From the NCBI GenBank assembly GCA_036389675.1, contig DASVWI010000012.1:124001-188000 (forward strand): a stretch of DNA of 64,000 nt, in the 5' to 3' direction. The stretch comes from DASQYE01 sp036389675 (GTDB taxonomy: Bacteria > Acidobacteriota > Blastocatellia > Pyrinomonadales > Pyrinomonadaceae). The translations under genes were made by a program, and so were the position numbers. Within the stretch, counting starts at the first letter, position 1; the number at the start of each line of letters is the position of its first letter. Positions 52,298 through 61,655 of the stretch are shown here, in pieces. The notes under the pieces were generated by a model. The model worked only from the letters and a program-made list of their open reading frames with translations, did not search any database and had not been told where the DNA came from.

Positions 52298-54499
52298 ATG
52301 ATGACAGACCTTACACAGATCAGACCTAAGCTGAAACAGGATTCAATCTTTCTGCCGACCGCGGAAGGGGTGGTTTTCCGAAATGGCGACAAAGTATTTT
52401 CAGTTAAAGGTAAGAAGATATATCAGTGGGTGACATCGCTCGTGCCGCACCTGACGGGTGCTTTCACCCTGGAAGAGATGTGTGCCGCGCTCGGCGCTGA
52501 CCAGCGCGCGATGGTCTCGAAGATTGTTTTAGCGCTCATTGATAAGGGCATCGTTAAGAACCATGTCGCGGAAGACGCGGCCACTTTGTCGGAAGCCGTC
52601 AGCCTGCGGTTCAAGTCGCAGCTTGAGTTGATAGATCATTATGCCGAGCGCCCGCTAAAGAGGTTCAAGGCATTTCGGCAGAGCCGCGTGATCGTGGCCG
52701 GTTCGGGCATCGCGTTCAGAACTCTGGCGACCTCGCTCATACGTAACGGACTCAAGCACGTCAGCTTGATTCCGAGCGAAGGCGCGCACGAAGATTTGCG
52801 TGAGATTGAAGCGGAAGCGGCGACGTTGGGCCGTGACGGCGTCAGGGCCACGCTCTCAATCATGGACGGGGCTGAGCTTGATCGGCCCGTCGAGGCGGGC
52901 AATTTCGAGCTCGTCATCTACTGCTCCGATAGCCCCTCGCTGCGCTCGGCCCTTCTTTTGCAGGAGCGTTGCACACGCGCGGGCCGCGCATACCTGCCCA
53001 GCATAGTCTTCGGCGGTCGCAGCCTCATCGGCCCGTTCGTCAAGCCCGGCGATTCCTGTTGTCTACTCTGCGGGCTGATGCGTTTATCCTCCAATCTCGA
53101 AGAGCGCCGGACAGCAAGTCTATGGCGCTCTTTATTACTTGGCACAGAGTTGTCGGATGAAGGCGTGGTCGCCTCCGGCCCGACGGCGAGGATGCTCGGT
53201 AATAATCTGGCCTTCGAGTCCTTCAAAATCCTGACGGACTTTTTGCCGCCCGAAAGCGACGGCGGCGTCCTTATACAAGACCTCTATACGCTGGCGACCT
53301 CTCGCGCCCCGCTTCTGGCCCATCCGTTATGCACCGCTTGCTCGCGCGTTGACGCGGAGGCGGAGCAGACGCAGCTGCTTGAGATGGCTCAGGGCACACA
53401 CGATCAGGAGATGACGACCGAACAGTTTTTGACGCGCTGGTATCCTCACATCAACTCGGCGTCGGGCATCTTCCAGAGTTTCGCCGATGACGATTTAGTC
53501 CAGTTGCCGCTGCGAACATCGCTGCTGCTTGCGGGCGACCCGGTCGATGCCTCCGCGCCCGGCTCACGCATTTACACTTACAGCGTGGATTCATCGGTCA
53601 GGGCTCGTTACGACGCCGTGATGGAAGCGACCAGACGCTACGCGCAGGCGATGCCAGATCAGCGCCAACTGGTCACGGCCAGCTTCATGGAGCTTTTTGA
53701 AGCGAGAGAGCGTCCCGTTGCGCTCAAGCAATTATCAGGATGGAGCGGCGGGCCGGGCGTTGACGACAAGACGCGCACTGAATGGCTGCCTGCGATTTCG
53801 CTCCTGACAGAGCGTACGCACCACGTGCCCGCAGCCGGTGTTTATCCTTTATCGTCGCTCAATCGCAACCAGTATTTCGAGCGCGCGGCTTCGAGCGCGG
53901 CGGTCGGCAAGACGTTCCGAGAGCTTTCGAGCGACGGGCTCGTCAGGGCACTCGGCTATGAGCTGCTGCGCGATCTGGAACAGGGCGACGCCGGCCTGCT
54001 TGTGCTCGACGCGCAAGAGTTGAGCTGCACGGCCCCTGATCTGGAGTTTCTTCTCAAGAGCGCAGCGCACATGGATGTGCCCATGCGCCTGTTTGAAGTC
54101 GCCGGCGAGTCCCCGATTCACGTGGTCATCGCAAACGCTTTCGAGCGCGCGGAGTCTGCCGGCTCATTCTATAAGGTTGGTCTGGGGCTTTCGCGGCAGG
54201 AAGCGGCGAAGCAGGCGCTCGTCGCCCTGATCGGCGCGATTCAGATTCAACCCACGAAGGAAGCTGTGGGCTCACTGCCGACGGAAAACCTTACACATTA
54301 TCTAACGCTCGCGCCGACGCTCTCGATCCCCGCGCTGGACGAAGGGCTTTACGACGAAGAGCCGTCAACGATTGAAACCGTCAACGGCTTCCTGCGCCAA
54401 AGAGGGCGCGACGCGTTGTTCGTCAATACCACGACGCAAGACATCCGGCAAACACGAACGTTGATGACCGGAACTGTGCTGCTTACTTTGCAGAAGTAA
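52298..54499 (+). CDS. TOMM leader-binding ThiF-like protein (F-protein / ocin-ThiF type)
   Basis: The 733-residue protein opens the cluster. Residues about 8-95 look like a PqqD-type RRE winged helix (IRPKLKQDSIFLPTAEGVVF, LTGAFTLEEMCAALGA). Residues about 125-350 form an E1/ThiF-like Rossmann domain (VIVAGSGIAFRTLATSLI) with four zinc-binding cysteines in two CxxC pairs (C255/C258 and C345/C348). The C-terminal half (about 400-733) has a stretch (GKTFRELSSDGLVRALGYELL) that recalls the helix of YcaO proteins, so it may be a degenerate YcaO-like part; that is inference. In thiopeptide and heterocycloanthracin-type clusters such proteins bind the leader peptide and pass it to the YcaO cyclodehydratase. 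The precursor gene follows 215 bases downstream. Confidence 0.82.
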   Translation: MMTDLTQIRPKLKQDSIFLPTAEGVVFRNGDKVFSVKGKKIYQWVTSLVPHLTGAFTLEEMCAALGADQRAMVSKIVLALIDKGIVKNHVAEDAATLSEAVSLRFKSQLELIDHYAERPLKRFKAFRQSRVIVAGSGIAFRTLATSLIRNGLKHVSLIPSEGAHEDLREIEAEAATLGRDGVRATLSIMDGAELDRPVEAGNFELVIYCSDSPSLRSALLLQERCTRAGRAYLPSIVFGGRSLIGPFVKPGDSCCLLCGLMRLSSNLEERRTASLWRSLLLGTELSDEGVVASGPTARMLGNNLAFESFKILTDFLPPESDGGVLIQDLYTLATSRAPLLAHPLCTACSRVDAEAEQTQLLEMAQGTHDQEMTTEQFLTRWYPHINSASGIFQSFADDDLVQLPLRTSLLLAGDPVDASAPGSRIYTYSVDSSVRARYDAVMEATRRYAQAMPDQRQLVTASFMELFEARERPVALKQLSGWSGGPGVDDKTRTEWLPAISLLTERTHHVPAAGVYPLSSLNRNQYFERAASSAAVGKTFRELSSDGLVRALGYELLRDLEQGDAGLLVLDAQELSCTAPDLEFLLKSAAHMDVPMRLFEVAGESPIHVVIANAFERAESAGSFYKVGLGLSRQEAAKQALVALIGAIQIQPTKEAVGSLPTENLTHYLTLAPTLSIPALDEGLYDEEPSTIETVNGFLRQRGRDALFVNTTTQDIRQTRTLMTGTVLLTLQK

Positions 54500-54524
54500 G
54501 CGGCGCGCGAAACAAAAAAGAGCG

Positions 54525-54554
54525 CCTGCGACCCTCAGACAAACCTTTCGCAGG
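54525..54554. other. Inverted repeat between ThiF-like and precursor genes
   Basis: CCTGCGA (54525-54531) and TCGCAGG (54548-54554) form a perfect 7-base-pair stem. An A run precedes it on the plus strand, so it reads as a terminator (CGCTCTTTTTTG) only on the minus strand, where there is no gene. On the plus strand it may stabilise the precursor mRNA. Confidence 0.4.
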
Positions 54555-54714
54555 AGGCTTCCATCGCCCGGCTGAGGGGCAACCTTGAAGCGGTTACTGC
54601 TGATTACGCTTAAAACGAAAGAGCCGCGGAAGTGAGAGTAAGACTAAAGTGTGTGGGTGAACGCTACGGTGCTTTCATCAACAATCAAACTAATCCTGAA
54701 AGGATGATACGCCA

Positions 54715-54876
54715 ATGGACAACAAAACCCTAACAAACGAACTACAGAAACTTGACGTTGAGAGCTTCGAGATCGAGGACATCAACGATCTTTCGATTGA
54801 CGCACCGCAGGAAGAGCTGGCGATGTCGGGCGACTGTTGCTCGTGCTGCTCCTGCTGCTCCAGCTGCTGCTCGTAA
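54715..54876 (+). CDS. TOMM/thiopeptide-like precursor peptide (53 residues)
   Basis: A short gene that standard length filters would miss. The leader (about residues 1-40) is acidic and Leu/Ile-rich (KLDVESFEIEDINDLSIDAP), like thiopeptide leaders, and ends QEELAMSGD. The core is CCSCCSCCSSCCS: eight Cys and five Ser in 13 residues, ideal for conversion to thiazoles, with Ser as possible oxazole or dehydroalanine. GAAAGGA lies upstream. It sits between the ThiF-like and YcaO genes. The likely cleavage point is near M37-S38-G39-D40, but no motif fixes it. The core is unusual in having no aliphatic or aromatic residue, so a fully modified product would be almost entirely azole and dehydroalanine. 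Confidence 0.9.
   Translation: MDNKTLTNELQKLDVESFEIEDINDLSIDAPQEELAMSGDCCSCCSCCSSCCS
54835..54873 (+). repeat. Short near-repeat (Cys-Cys-Ser codons) in the precursor core
   Basis: The core is written almost only with TGC and TC-type Ser codons, so the DNA is a series of 9-base units close to TGCTGCTCC (units differ at single bases, and one AGC breaks the pattern). Such repeats may change copy number by slippage or unequal recombination. Confidence 0.7.
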
Positions 54877-55074
54877 GTCGAGCTTCTAAGCGGTCACACA
54901 CCTCGCTCTATATTTGATGCTTCGCTTTAATAGAGTCGCTCAGGTATTCAGTGAATTAACCAAAACGTTTGACCATCTGCATGGTTACACGAAGCGCACA
55001 GAAGTAGCGTTCGCCCATACACTTTAGCTTACTGTCACTGGCTCGGAAGATACGGCAAGGGCCACTTTGGAAGT
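54877..55074 (+). other. Spacer between precursor and YcaO gene
   Basis: Two hundred bases with a weak stem (CTCTAT 54906-54911 with ATAGAG 54930-54935) and ACCAT-CTGC-ATGGT. It may be an attenuator that keeps enzyme levels below precursor level, but no T-rich terminator is seen. A 36-codon frame (54917-55027) has no ribosome-binding site. Confidence 0.4.
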
Positions 55075-57093
55075 ATGAAACAGAATACGAAACAGAGCGT
55101 GGAACAGATGCCGAACGACCTGACGGGCCGGGTGCGAGTCCGGTCCTCCGCCGCGAACGAGAGCGTCGAACAGATCGAGCGATATCTGGTCGAGCGCCTT
55201 GGCGCGAGCGGCTCGCTCGCCGAAGCGAACGACGCAGGCGGCATACTCGTTGACATAGATATCATGGGATGGCCGCGTCTCTCCGTCGAGCCCGTGCCCC
55301 GCAGGCTCGACGGAGAGGCGCTCTATCCCGTTCGACTGGCGCGCTCAAGGATTTTTCTTGGCCCATTCTACGGCGTCGAGGGCGCTTGCCCCACGTGCCT
55401 TGAAAGGCGCTGGACGGCGATTCGCGCCGAAGATGAACGCGCCGCGCTGGAAGATGCGAGCACCGAAAGAGGCTGGTTCGTTTTCGGGCACAGCCCGTGG
55501 CTGACCACCTTCGCGCTCGACGCGATCTGGCAGGTCGCGCAGGTCGCCCTCGAAGGCTGGCGGACGAACCCGACCGCCCTTGAGCATAGCGGCCAGTTGT
55601 ACGTCATCGACCTTGAGACCTTGAGCGTCGCACAGACCTTTCTCATCCCTGACTCGTTGTGCCCGGCCTGCACGACCCCGCCCGCCGATACGCCCGCGAA
55701 CGCGACGCTTGCGCTCAGCTCGCGGCCCAAGCCCGATGCGGCTTCCTACAGGCTGACCAAATTAGAAGATATAGACCTCGAAGAGGCCGCTTACGTAAAC
55801 CCTCATTGCGGAGTCGTCGGGACGCACAGCATACGCCAGCACAGCATCCAACTGCTGACCGCGCCCGTCTCCGGACAGTTCCGCATCAGAGACGTTCACG
55901 GCGACCACGCGATCTGGTGGCGCGGCCATGATGTGACCTACGACCGAAGTAATAAGATCGGCATCATGGAGGGGCTCGAACGTTACGACGGGCTCAAGCC
56001 GAGAGGCAAGGCGGTCTCCGTTTTCGACAGCTACCGAAATCTAGCGCCCGACGCGCTCAACCCGGAAGACAGCGGCCTGTACCCTTCCAGCTTTTACGCG
56101 AACAATCCGGGACAGGTCGAGTTTACTCCCGATCTGAAGTTTCACTGGGTCTGGGGCTATTCCCTGACCGAACAGCGCCCCATCCTTGTGCCGAAGCAAT
56201 TCGTCTACTACTTCGACTACACGCGCCCCGAGCCCGGTTTTGTGAAGGACTGTTCGAGCGGTTGCGCGACCGGCAGTTGTCTCGAAGAGGCCATCCTCTA
56301 CGGGCTGATCGAACTGTTCGAGCGCGACTCCTTCCTCATCGCCTGGAACGCGCGGCTCGCGTTGCCGCGCATAGACGGCGCGAGCAGTCGTAACCTGCAA
56401 ACGCTTCACTTGCTGGAACGCGTGAGCCGCTACGGCTACGACGTGCACTTTCTGGACATGCGGCTCGACATCAGTATTCCTTCCGTCATGTGCGTCGCGC
56501 TCAGGCGCGACGAGGAGCTGGGCTCTATGATTCTGGCCGCGGGGGCGGGCTTCGACCCGGAGGATACTATACGCGGCGCACTACATGAGGTCGCCTCTGC
56601 CGTCTCCGATTTCCCCAAGCGGGTCGCCGACGAGGAAGCCGTGACGCGCGCGATGGCGAGCGACTTTCGCAAGGTCTTGCTGCTGAGGGATCACGCGCCA
56701 CTCTACGGATTGCCGGAGATGGCCGAGCAGGCGACCCGGTTTCTTCTCAAGAACCCGGTCATACGCTCCGTCGAAGAGACCTACGAGGGTTGGCGGCAGG
56801 AGCGTCCGCGCAACACAGACTTGCTGGCCGACGTGCAGTTCTGCATTGATCAGCTTGAGGCCGTAGGGCTTCGGCAGGTCATCGTCGTCGATCAAACCTC
56901 GCCGGAACAGGCGCGCCTCGGGCTCAAAACCGTGTGCGTCAGAGTGCCGGGCCTGCTGCCCATAGACTTCGGCTACGAGCGACAGCGCGCGCTCAAGCTT
57001 CCGCGCCTGCGTACAGTCCCGCGCACCAGCGGGTTTCTGACGAAAGATTTCTCCACCGATGACATCAACCCCCTGCCGCACCCGTTTCCGTAA
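55075..57093 (+). CDS. YcaO cyclodehydratase with fused zinc-binding N-terminal domain
   Basis: The 672-residue protein has an N-terminal E1/C-protein-like region (about 15-270) with two CxxC zinc pairs (C105/C108 in CPTC and C196/C199 in CPAC), then a full YcaO domain (about 275-672). The YcaO ATP/Mg motifs are visible: EGLERYDG, SSGCATGSCLEEAIL (E404/E405), and ELFERDSF (E413, E416, D418). It ends INPLPHPFP, the PxPxP C-terminus known to be needed for heterocyclase activity in TOMM YcaO enzymes. It should use ATP to convert Cys (and perhaps Ser) of the precursor core to thiazolines/oxazolines. An unrelated downstream SagB gene starts 18 bases after the stop, so they are cotranscribed. Confidence 0.92.
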   Translation: MKQNTKQSVEQMPNDLTGRVRVRSSAANESVEQIERYLVERLGASGSLAEANDAGGILVDIDIMGWPRLSVEPVPRRLDGEALYPVRLARSRIFLGPFYGVEGACPTCLERRWTAIRAEDERAALEDASTERGWFVFGHSPWLTTFALDAIWQVAQVALEGWRTNPTALEHSGQLYVIDLETLSVAQTFLIPDSLCPACTTPPADTPANATLALSSRPKPDAASYRLTKLEDIDLEEAAYVNPHCGVVGTHSIRQHSIQLLTAPVSGQFRIRDVHGDHAIWWRGHDVTYDRSNKIGIMEGLERYDGLKPRGKAVSVFDSYRNLAPDALNPEDSGLYPSSFYANNPGQVEFTPDLKFHWVWGYSLTEQRPILVPKQFVYYFDYTRPEPGFVKDCSSGCATGSCLEEAILYGLIELFERDSFLIAWNARLALPRIDGASSRNLQTLHLLERVSRYGYDVHFLDMRLDISIPSVMCVALRRDEELGSMILAAGAGFDPEDTIRGALHEVASAVSDFPKRVADEEAVTRAMASDFRKVLLLRDHAPLYGLPEMAEQATRFLLKNPVIRSVEETYEGWRQERPRNTDLLADVQFCIDQLEAVGLRQVIVVDQTSPEQARLGLKTVCVRVPGLLPIDFGYERQRALKLPRLRTVPRTSGFLTKDFSTDDINPLPHPFP

Positions 57094-57111
57094 ACCGAAG
57101 GTCTGAATATT

Positions 57112-58761
57112 TTGTCGAACCGTAACATCGAAATCGGTCTTGAGTACGAAGACCTTGTCCTGCGTAGACCTGATCCGCTCGTGCCGCGTGAAGGCAAGAT
57201 TGATTGGAATGATCAGCCCTCGCATTTCAAGCTTTACACGGACGTGCTACGCCTGCCGCTCGCGCCGCGCATGCCCGTGGGCCGACTGCGCTCGCTCAAG
57301 CAGCTGATGACTGAGCCCATGCCTGAGCCCTCCGGGCAAGAGCCCCTGAGCTACGAGGACATCTCAAACCTGCTGCTCCTGACCAACGGCCTGCTCAGGC
57401 GCAGGCTGGACGTTAACTGGAACCCGGATGCCTCCAATAAGCACAGGTATGCGGGCGCGACTTACGCGCGTCCGGCGGCCTCCGGCGGCGGGCGCTACCC
57501 TTGCGAGCTATATCTGGTCGCGGGCGAGCGTTGCGGCGTGCGCGCCGGCATCTATCACTATGACAGCGCGCATCAGGCCCTTGAGCGTCTCCGCCCGGGC
57601 GATGCGACCGCGCACATACGCGCAGCCTCTTTCGATCATCCCGCCGCGCAAAGCTCTGATTGCTTCATCCTCGTTTCGATAAACTTCTGGAAGAACCATT
57701 TCAAGTATCACAACTTTTCCTATCACGTCGTCACGCAAGACCTGGGCGCGATGCTCGGCACGCTGCACCAGACGGCCAAAGGCATGGGCATTCACTCGAC
57801 CGTGCTTCACTGGTTCAGGGACGAGATGCTCAACCGCACGCTCGGGCTCGAAACACCGACCGAGAGCGTCTTCGCTGTCGTCGCTCTGGGCCACGGCGCG
57901 ACAGCCGTTGACGATAATCACGCGGAGCGGCGACCGCACGGCGCGTACTCATTGTCGGATTCGCCCCTGCCGGGCTATAGAACTTACCAGCGTTCGCGGC
58001 GGCCCTTCCGCCTGCCGCTCGTCGAACAGACGCACCAGTCCACGCTCGTTACCGAAGAGCCGCGCCCGGCCTCATCCGACATCAGCCGCGCGCGTTGCGC
58101 GGCGCTGGCCTCGACGGGCGAATCCATACGGCTGGCGGCTCCGAACCTTGAGCTGCTGAACAAGGGGCTGCAACAGGTCTTGCTTGATCGACAGTCCAGC
58201 TCGGGGCGTATGCTCAGCCACAGGCCACTTGAGCAGGAACAACTCTCGACGCTGCTGCGCTCGGTCGTTTACGGGGAGGACTACAACAGCGACGTTAAAG
58301 CTTCTGAAGCGACCGACGGTTGCACGCGGCTGGCGCTGATGGTCAACCATGTTCGCGACGTTCCCTCAGGCGTGTATGACTACGACGCGAGCGGCAATGC
58401 CTTGCGCGCGGTTCGGCAGGGAGAGTTCTTCACCGAGCTACAGCAGAAATATTCTCTACAAAACTACAATCTTGAGCAGCCCGCCGCGGTCATCGCCGTC
58501 ATCGGCAGTTTCGCCCGCTCGCTCGCAGTCTTCGGTAATCGCGGCATCAGGATTCTGAACGCGCAGGCGGGCGTGGTCGCCCAGCAGATCTATCTCGCCA
58601 CGGCTTCGCTCGGACTCGGATGCGGGGCCATTCTCGGCTTCAAGAACATCGAGGTCAATCAGCTTTACGGGCTCGCCGACTCCGATCAAACCGCCCTCCT
58701 TCTGCTGCTCGTCGGCGCTGAGCGAAGCATTCAGGGCGACTTCGATTATTCACTGTTGTGA
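57112..58761 (+). CDS. SagB-type FMN dehydrogenase with two nitroreductase-like domains
   Basis: TTG 57112 is the best start (GAAGGT upstream; the next in-frame ATG is 50 codons later). The 549-residue protein has two nitroreductase-fold domains: about 75-270 (RPAASGGGRYPCELYLV and VVTQDLGAMLGTLHQTAKGMG) and about 355-549 (DGCTRLALMVNHVRDVPSGVY and NAQAGVVAQQIYLATASLGLG). Only the first has the full ARPAASGG FMN-phosphate motif, so the second is perhaps a non-catalytic partner, like the internal pair of SagB dimers. It should oxidise azolines to azoles with FMN. Its stop overlaps a possible GTG start of the next gene. Confidence 0.88.
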   Translation: MSNRNIEIGLEYEDLVLRRPDPLVPREGKIDWNDQPSHFKLYTDVLRLPLAPRMPVGRLRSLKQLMTEPMPEPSGQEPLSYEDISNLLLLTNGLLRRRLDVNWNPDASNKHRYAGATYARPAASGGGRYPCELYLVAGERCGVRAGIYHYDSAHQALERLRPGDATAHIRAASFDHPAAQSSDCFILVSINFWKNHFKYHNFSYHVVTQDLGAMLGTLHQTAKGMGIHSTVLHWFRDEMLNRTLGLETPTESVFAVVALGHGATAVDDNHAERRPHGAYSLSDSPLPGYRTYQRSRRPFRLPLVEQTHQSTLVTEEPRPASSDISRARCAALASTGESIRLAAPNLELLNKGLQQVLLDRQSSSGRMLSHRPLEQEQLSTLLRSVVYGEDYNSDVKASEATDGCTRLALMVNHVRDVPSGVYDYDASGNALRAVRQGEFFTELQQKYSLQNYNLEQPAAVIAVIGSFARSLAVFGNRGIRILNAQAGVVAQQIYLATASLGLGCGAILGFKNIEVNQLYGLADSDQTALLLLLVGAERSIQGDFDYSLL

Positions 58762-58793
58762 GGGCCGCGGCGTTAAGCCAGAGGATATCTGTT

Positions 58794-61655
58794 ATGAGTA
58801 CGATGATCTTAAAAGAGCCTGAGCGCGCAGCGGCGGCGGCGTCCCCCGACGCTTTCGCCGCGCCGCAGTTTTTGCTGCGTATCGGCGGCATGCCCATCAA
58901 CGTGATCGAGGCCCTGCAATTCGACGAGACCTGCAAGTGGACGCGCGAGGTCGAGTATCTGGAAACGCTGATTGAAGCCAGGCGCGATGCTTTAGTCGAG
59001 GCGCTGCACGAGGCGATTCACGAGCAGGCCGGCGACCAACCGCTCCAACGCATTCTGATCAATCTCAAGCGAGACATCTTTAACCGGCGCGTGCCGAAGG
59101 ACGTGTTGAAGGCAGGGCAGGCGGTCGCGGCGCTTCCGCCCACACGGCAGCCGCAGCTCGAAGAATGGTTGGAGCAGATGACGGCGCACAGCGCGCTCGT
59201 CAGGCACGGGCAGCAAGTGCTTGAGCGCGAATTGGAGAGCCGGCGCGCGCGCCTGAAAAGCGTCCTGCAAGACCCGGGTTTTCGCAACGGCCTGCTGCTC
59301 GCCAGCCCGACCCTCGAAAGCTCTCTGGACAACTATCTGAAAGCGTCCAACCGAAAACTGAATCGCCGTTCGCGCCTCGTCGAGCGCGCCGTGCTGCTCT
59401 ATCTCCTGCGAACAGTTTGCAAGACCAGCCCGTTCAGCACGCTCGGCACTGTCACCACCGGGACGCTCGAAGCTTCCCGTTCACTCCCTCGGGCGGCGGC
59501 CACCGGCCTGATCGCCGACATGGGCAAGCGCAGCTTCGTCAGGCTGAACGTCAATATCTTATCCCGGCTCTCCTTCTTTCTTCTGGCCTCGGAGGATGTC
59601 CTCAAAGACCTGCCCGTGCAGTTGAAAGACGGTTGGGAGCTTCAGGGCCGGCGCGTGCGCTTCCTCAGGCGCATTCTTCACATCAACACGAAAGAAGGGC
59701 CTTGGGCGCTTGATACTGTCGAAGAGTCTATCTTCCACCTGCCGCTGAGCCCGACGCTGGTGCGTGTGCTTGAGCGCCTCGGAGGGGGGCGCGTCCTCAA
59801 GCTGGAAGCGCTGGCGGGCGAGATCGTTCTGGACGGGCAGGACACGGAAGCCGGACAAAAGTCCAGAGAGTTCCTGATTCACCTGCTGCAACTAGACCTG
59901 TTGACAGTGCCGGGCCTGCAATTGAACCTGTACCAGCCAGACCTCCTGAGCCGCTACTGCGAGCGATTGCTGACGTTCGGTAATCCGACGGCGACGCGAG
60001 TGGCTGAACACCTACAGCATGTGGACTCGCTCCTGACCCTTTACCCGTCGGCGAGCCATGACGAGCGGCGTCAGGCCATCGCCGCGATCAGGGAACAGGT
60101 GGTGGCCGCCTACGTTGCGCTCGGCGCGAGTGAAACTGAGCTGCCGCGCACGCTCATCTATGAAGACGCGACGGTCGCCCCGAATCAACTGACCCTCGGC
60201 AGTAGTGACTGGAAGTCGAAGCTGGAGGCGCTGGCCGACATCCAGCGGCTGCTCCCGATCTTTGACTCCAATGTCAACTCGCAGCTGGTGATGAAGGCTT
60301 ATTTCAAGATGATCTACGGGCAGGGCGAGCGCTGCGATGACGTGCTGGCCTTCACAGAACTTTTTTCGCAGGAGTACAACGAACAGTATCAGAAGTACCA
60401 GCGAACATTGTTGAGAGGCTTTCCCGTCGACCGTGAAGGCAATCCCGAGCCGACGCTGAACCATTTCAAAGTGCCGGAGATCAGCCGTCTGGATGAATTG
60501 CGACAGGCCGTCGCGGATGAAGTCAGCCGCGCCTACGCCGAGACTCCGCCCGAAGGCCGCGAAGTGACGCTCTCGACCGAAGCTCTGCGCGCCATCGCCG
60601 ACCGCATCCCGCCGAACATAGGGCGCGTGCTCTCACATGCGCTCTTTACGCAGCTCGCGCAAACGGACGCGGGCTCGCGCCTCGTGCTCAACAAGACCTA
60701 CGGCGGCCTGACGCAGATGTTCTCGCGCTTTCTCTATCCGCTCGAAGGCGACGATCAATCCGTTTTGGCCGACAGCCTGCGCGCGACGCTGGAACAGATT
60801 CAGCCGCCGGGCGCGATCTTCGCCGAGCTACAGGGCGGCTACGACTCGAACCTGAATCTGCACCCGCCGGTGACGCGTTACGAGATTATCTGTCCGGGCG
60901 ATCAGAGCGTGCGCGCCGAACATGACCGAATCACGCTCGACGACCTCTACATCGCGCACGACTCGACGACTGACTCGCTGCGGCTCTACTCGCGGCGTCT
61001 CGACCGCGAGATCATCCCGCTCTATCTGGGCTTCCTCCTGCCCATCTCGCTGCCGCAGCTGCGTAGGGTTCTGATCAACTTCTCTCATTACAGCGTCTCC
61101 ATGATGTCGCTCTGGCGCGGGGCGCGGGGCTTACCGAAGGCGGGCAGGACCATGGCCTTCTACCCGCGCATCCAGTACGGGGAGATTACGCTGCAACGCG
61201 CGATGTGGCGGCTGCCTTCCGACTATGTGCCCACAAGAGGGCCGGACGAATCGGACTCCAACTATTTTCTACGCATCTCCAAATGGCGGCAGCAAAACGG
61301 ATTGCCCGGACAGGTGTTTGTCTCGCCGGACACGGACACGTCTACGGATTCTGACTCGGAAGAGATTGTCGAGACGACCCCGGCACTGGCCGCGGAGCAG
61401 GCGGACGCGCAGGAGGTCAAGGCCGAGCAGGAGACTCGTTACGATCAACTGATCTCCAAACCGATGTACGTGGATTTTGAGAACTACTTTTCGGTTCTGC
61501 TTTTGGAACGGCTGGCGACGAGAAGCGCGCGGCGATTAGTGATCACAGAGATGCTGCCCAACCATGAGCAGCTTTGGTTCAAAGACTCGGGCCAGCGCTA
61601 CGTGACGGAGTTTATCTTCGAGCTGCACCGCACACAGGGAGTATCCCATGAATAA
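58794..61655 (+). CDS. LanB-type dehydratase, tRNA-dependent glutamylation part
   Basis: ATG 58794 has AGAGGAT at a good distance; GTG 58758 is possible. The protein of about 953 residues matches the lantibiotic dehydratase N-terminal domain: RNFLLRIGGMPIN-type start, LRTVCKTSPFSTLGT (the TPFGxFA-like region), SRLDELRQAVADEV, and the C-terminal part with LLERLATRSARRLVITEMLPN. This half uses glutamyl-tRNA to glutamylate Ser or Thr side chains. As in thiopeptide clusters (TbtB/TbtC pattern), the elimination domain is a separate gene that overlaps this one by 8 bases. Ser residues in the CCS core are the expected targets, giving dehydroalanine. Confidence 0.88.
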   Translation: MSTMILKEPERAAAAASPDAFAAPQFLLRIGGMPINVIEALQFDETCKWTREVEYLETLIEARRDALVEALHEAIHEQAGDQPLQRILINLKRDIFNRRVPKDVLKAGQAVAALPPTRQPQLEEWLEQMTAHSALVRHGQQVLERELESRRARLKSVLQDPGFRNGLLLASPTLESSLDNYLKASNRKLNRRSRLVERAVLLYLLRTVCKTSPFSTLGTVTTGTLEASRSLPRAAATGLIADMGKRSFVRLNVNILSRLSFFLLASEDVLKDLPVQLKDGWELQGRRVRFLRRILHINTKEGPWALDTVEESIFHLPLSPTLVRVLERLGGGRVLKLEALAGEIVLDGQDTEAGQKSREFLIHLLQLDLLTVPGLQLNLYQPDLLSRYCERLLTFGNPTATRVAEHLQHVDSLLTLYPSASHDERRQAIAAIREQVVAAYVALGASETELPRTLIYEDATVAPNQLTLGSSDWKSKLEALADIQRLLPIFDSNVNSQLVMKAYFKMIYGQGERCDDVLAFTELFSQEYNEQYQKYQRTLLRGFPVDREGNPEPTLNHFKVPEISRLDELRQAVADEVSRAYAETPPEGREVTLSTEALRAIADRIPPNIGRVLSHALFTQLAQTDAGSRLVLNKTYGGLTQMFSRFLYPLEGDDQSVLADSLRATLEQIQPPGAIFAELQGGYDSNLNLHPPVTRYEIICPGDQSVRAEHDRITLDDLYIAHDSTTDSLRLYSRRLDREIIPLYLGFLLPISLPQLRRVLINFSHYSVSMMSLWRGARGLPKAGRTMAFYPRIQYGEITLQRAMWRLPSDYVPTRGPDESDSNYFLRISKWRQQNGLPGQVFVSPDTDTSTDSDSEEIVETTPALAAEQADAQEVKAEQETRYDQLISKPMYVDFENYFSVLLLERLATRSARRLVITEMLPNHEQLWFKDSGQRYVTEFIFELHRTQGVSHE

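Noticed and set aside
54917..55027. 36-codon frame after the precursor as a possible second precursor
   Set aside because: No ribosome-binding site, no Cys, and no leader-like acidic stretch.
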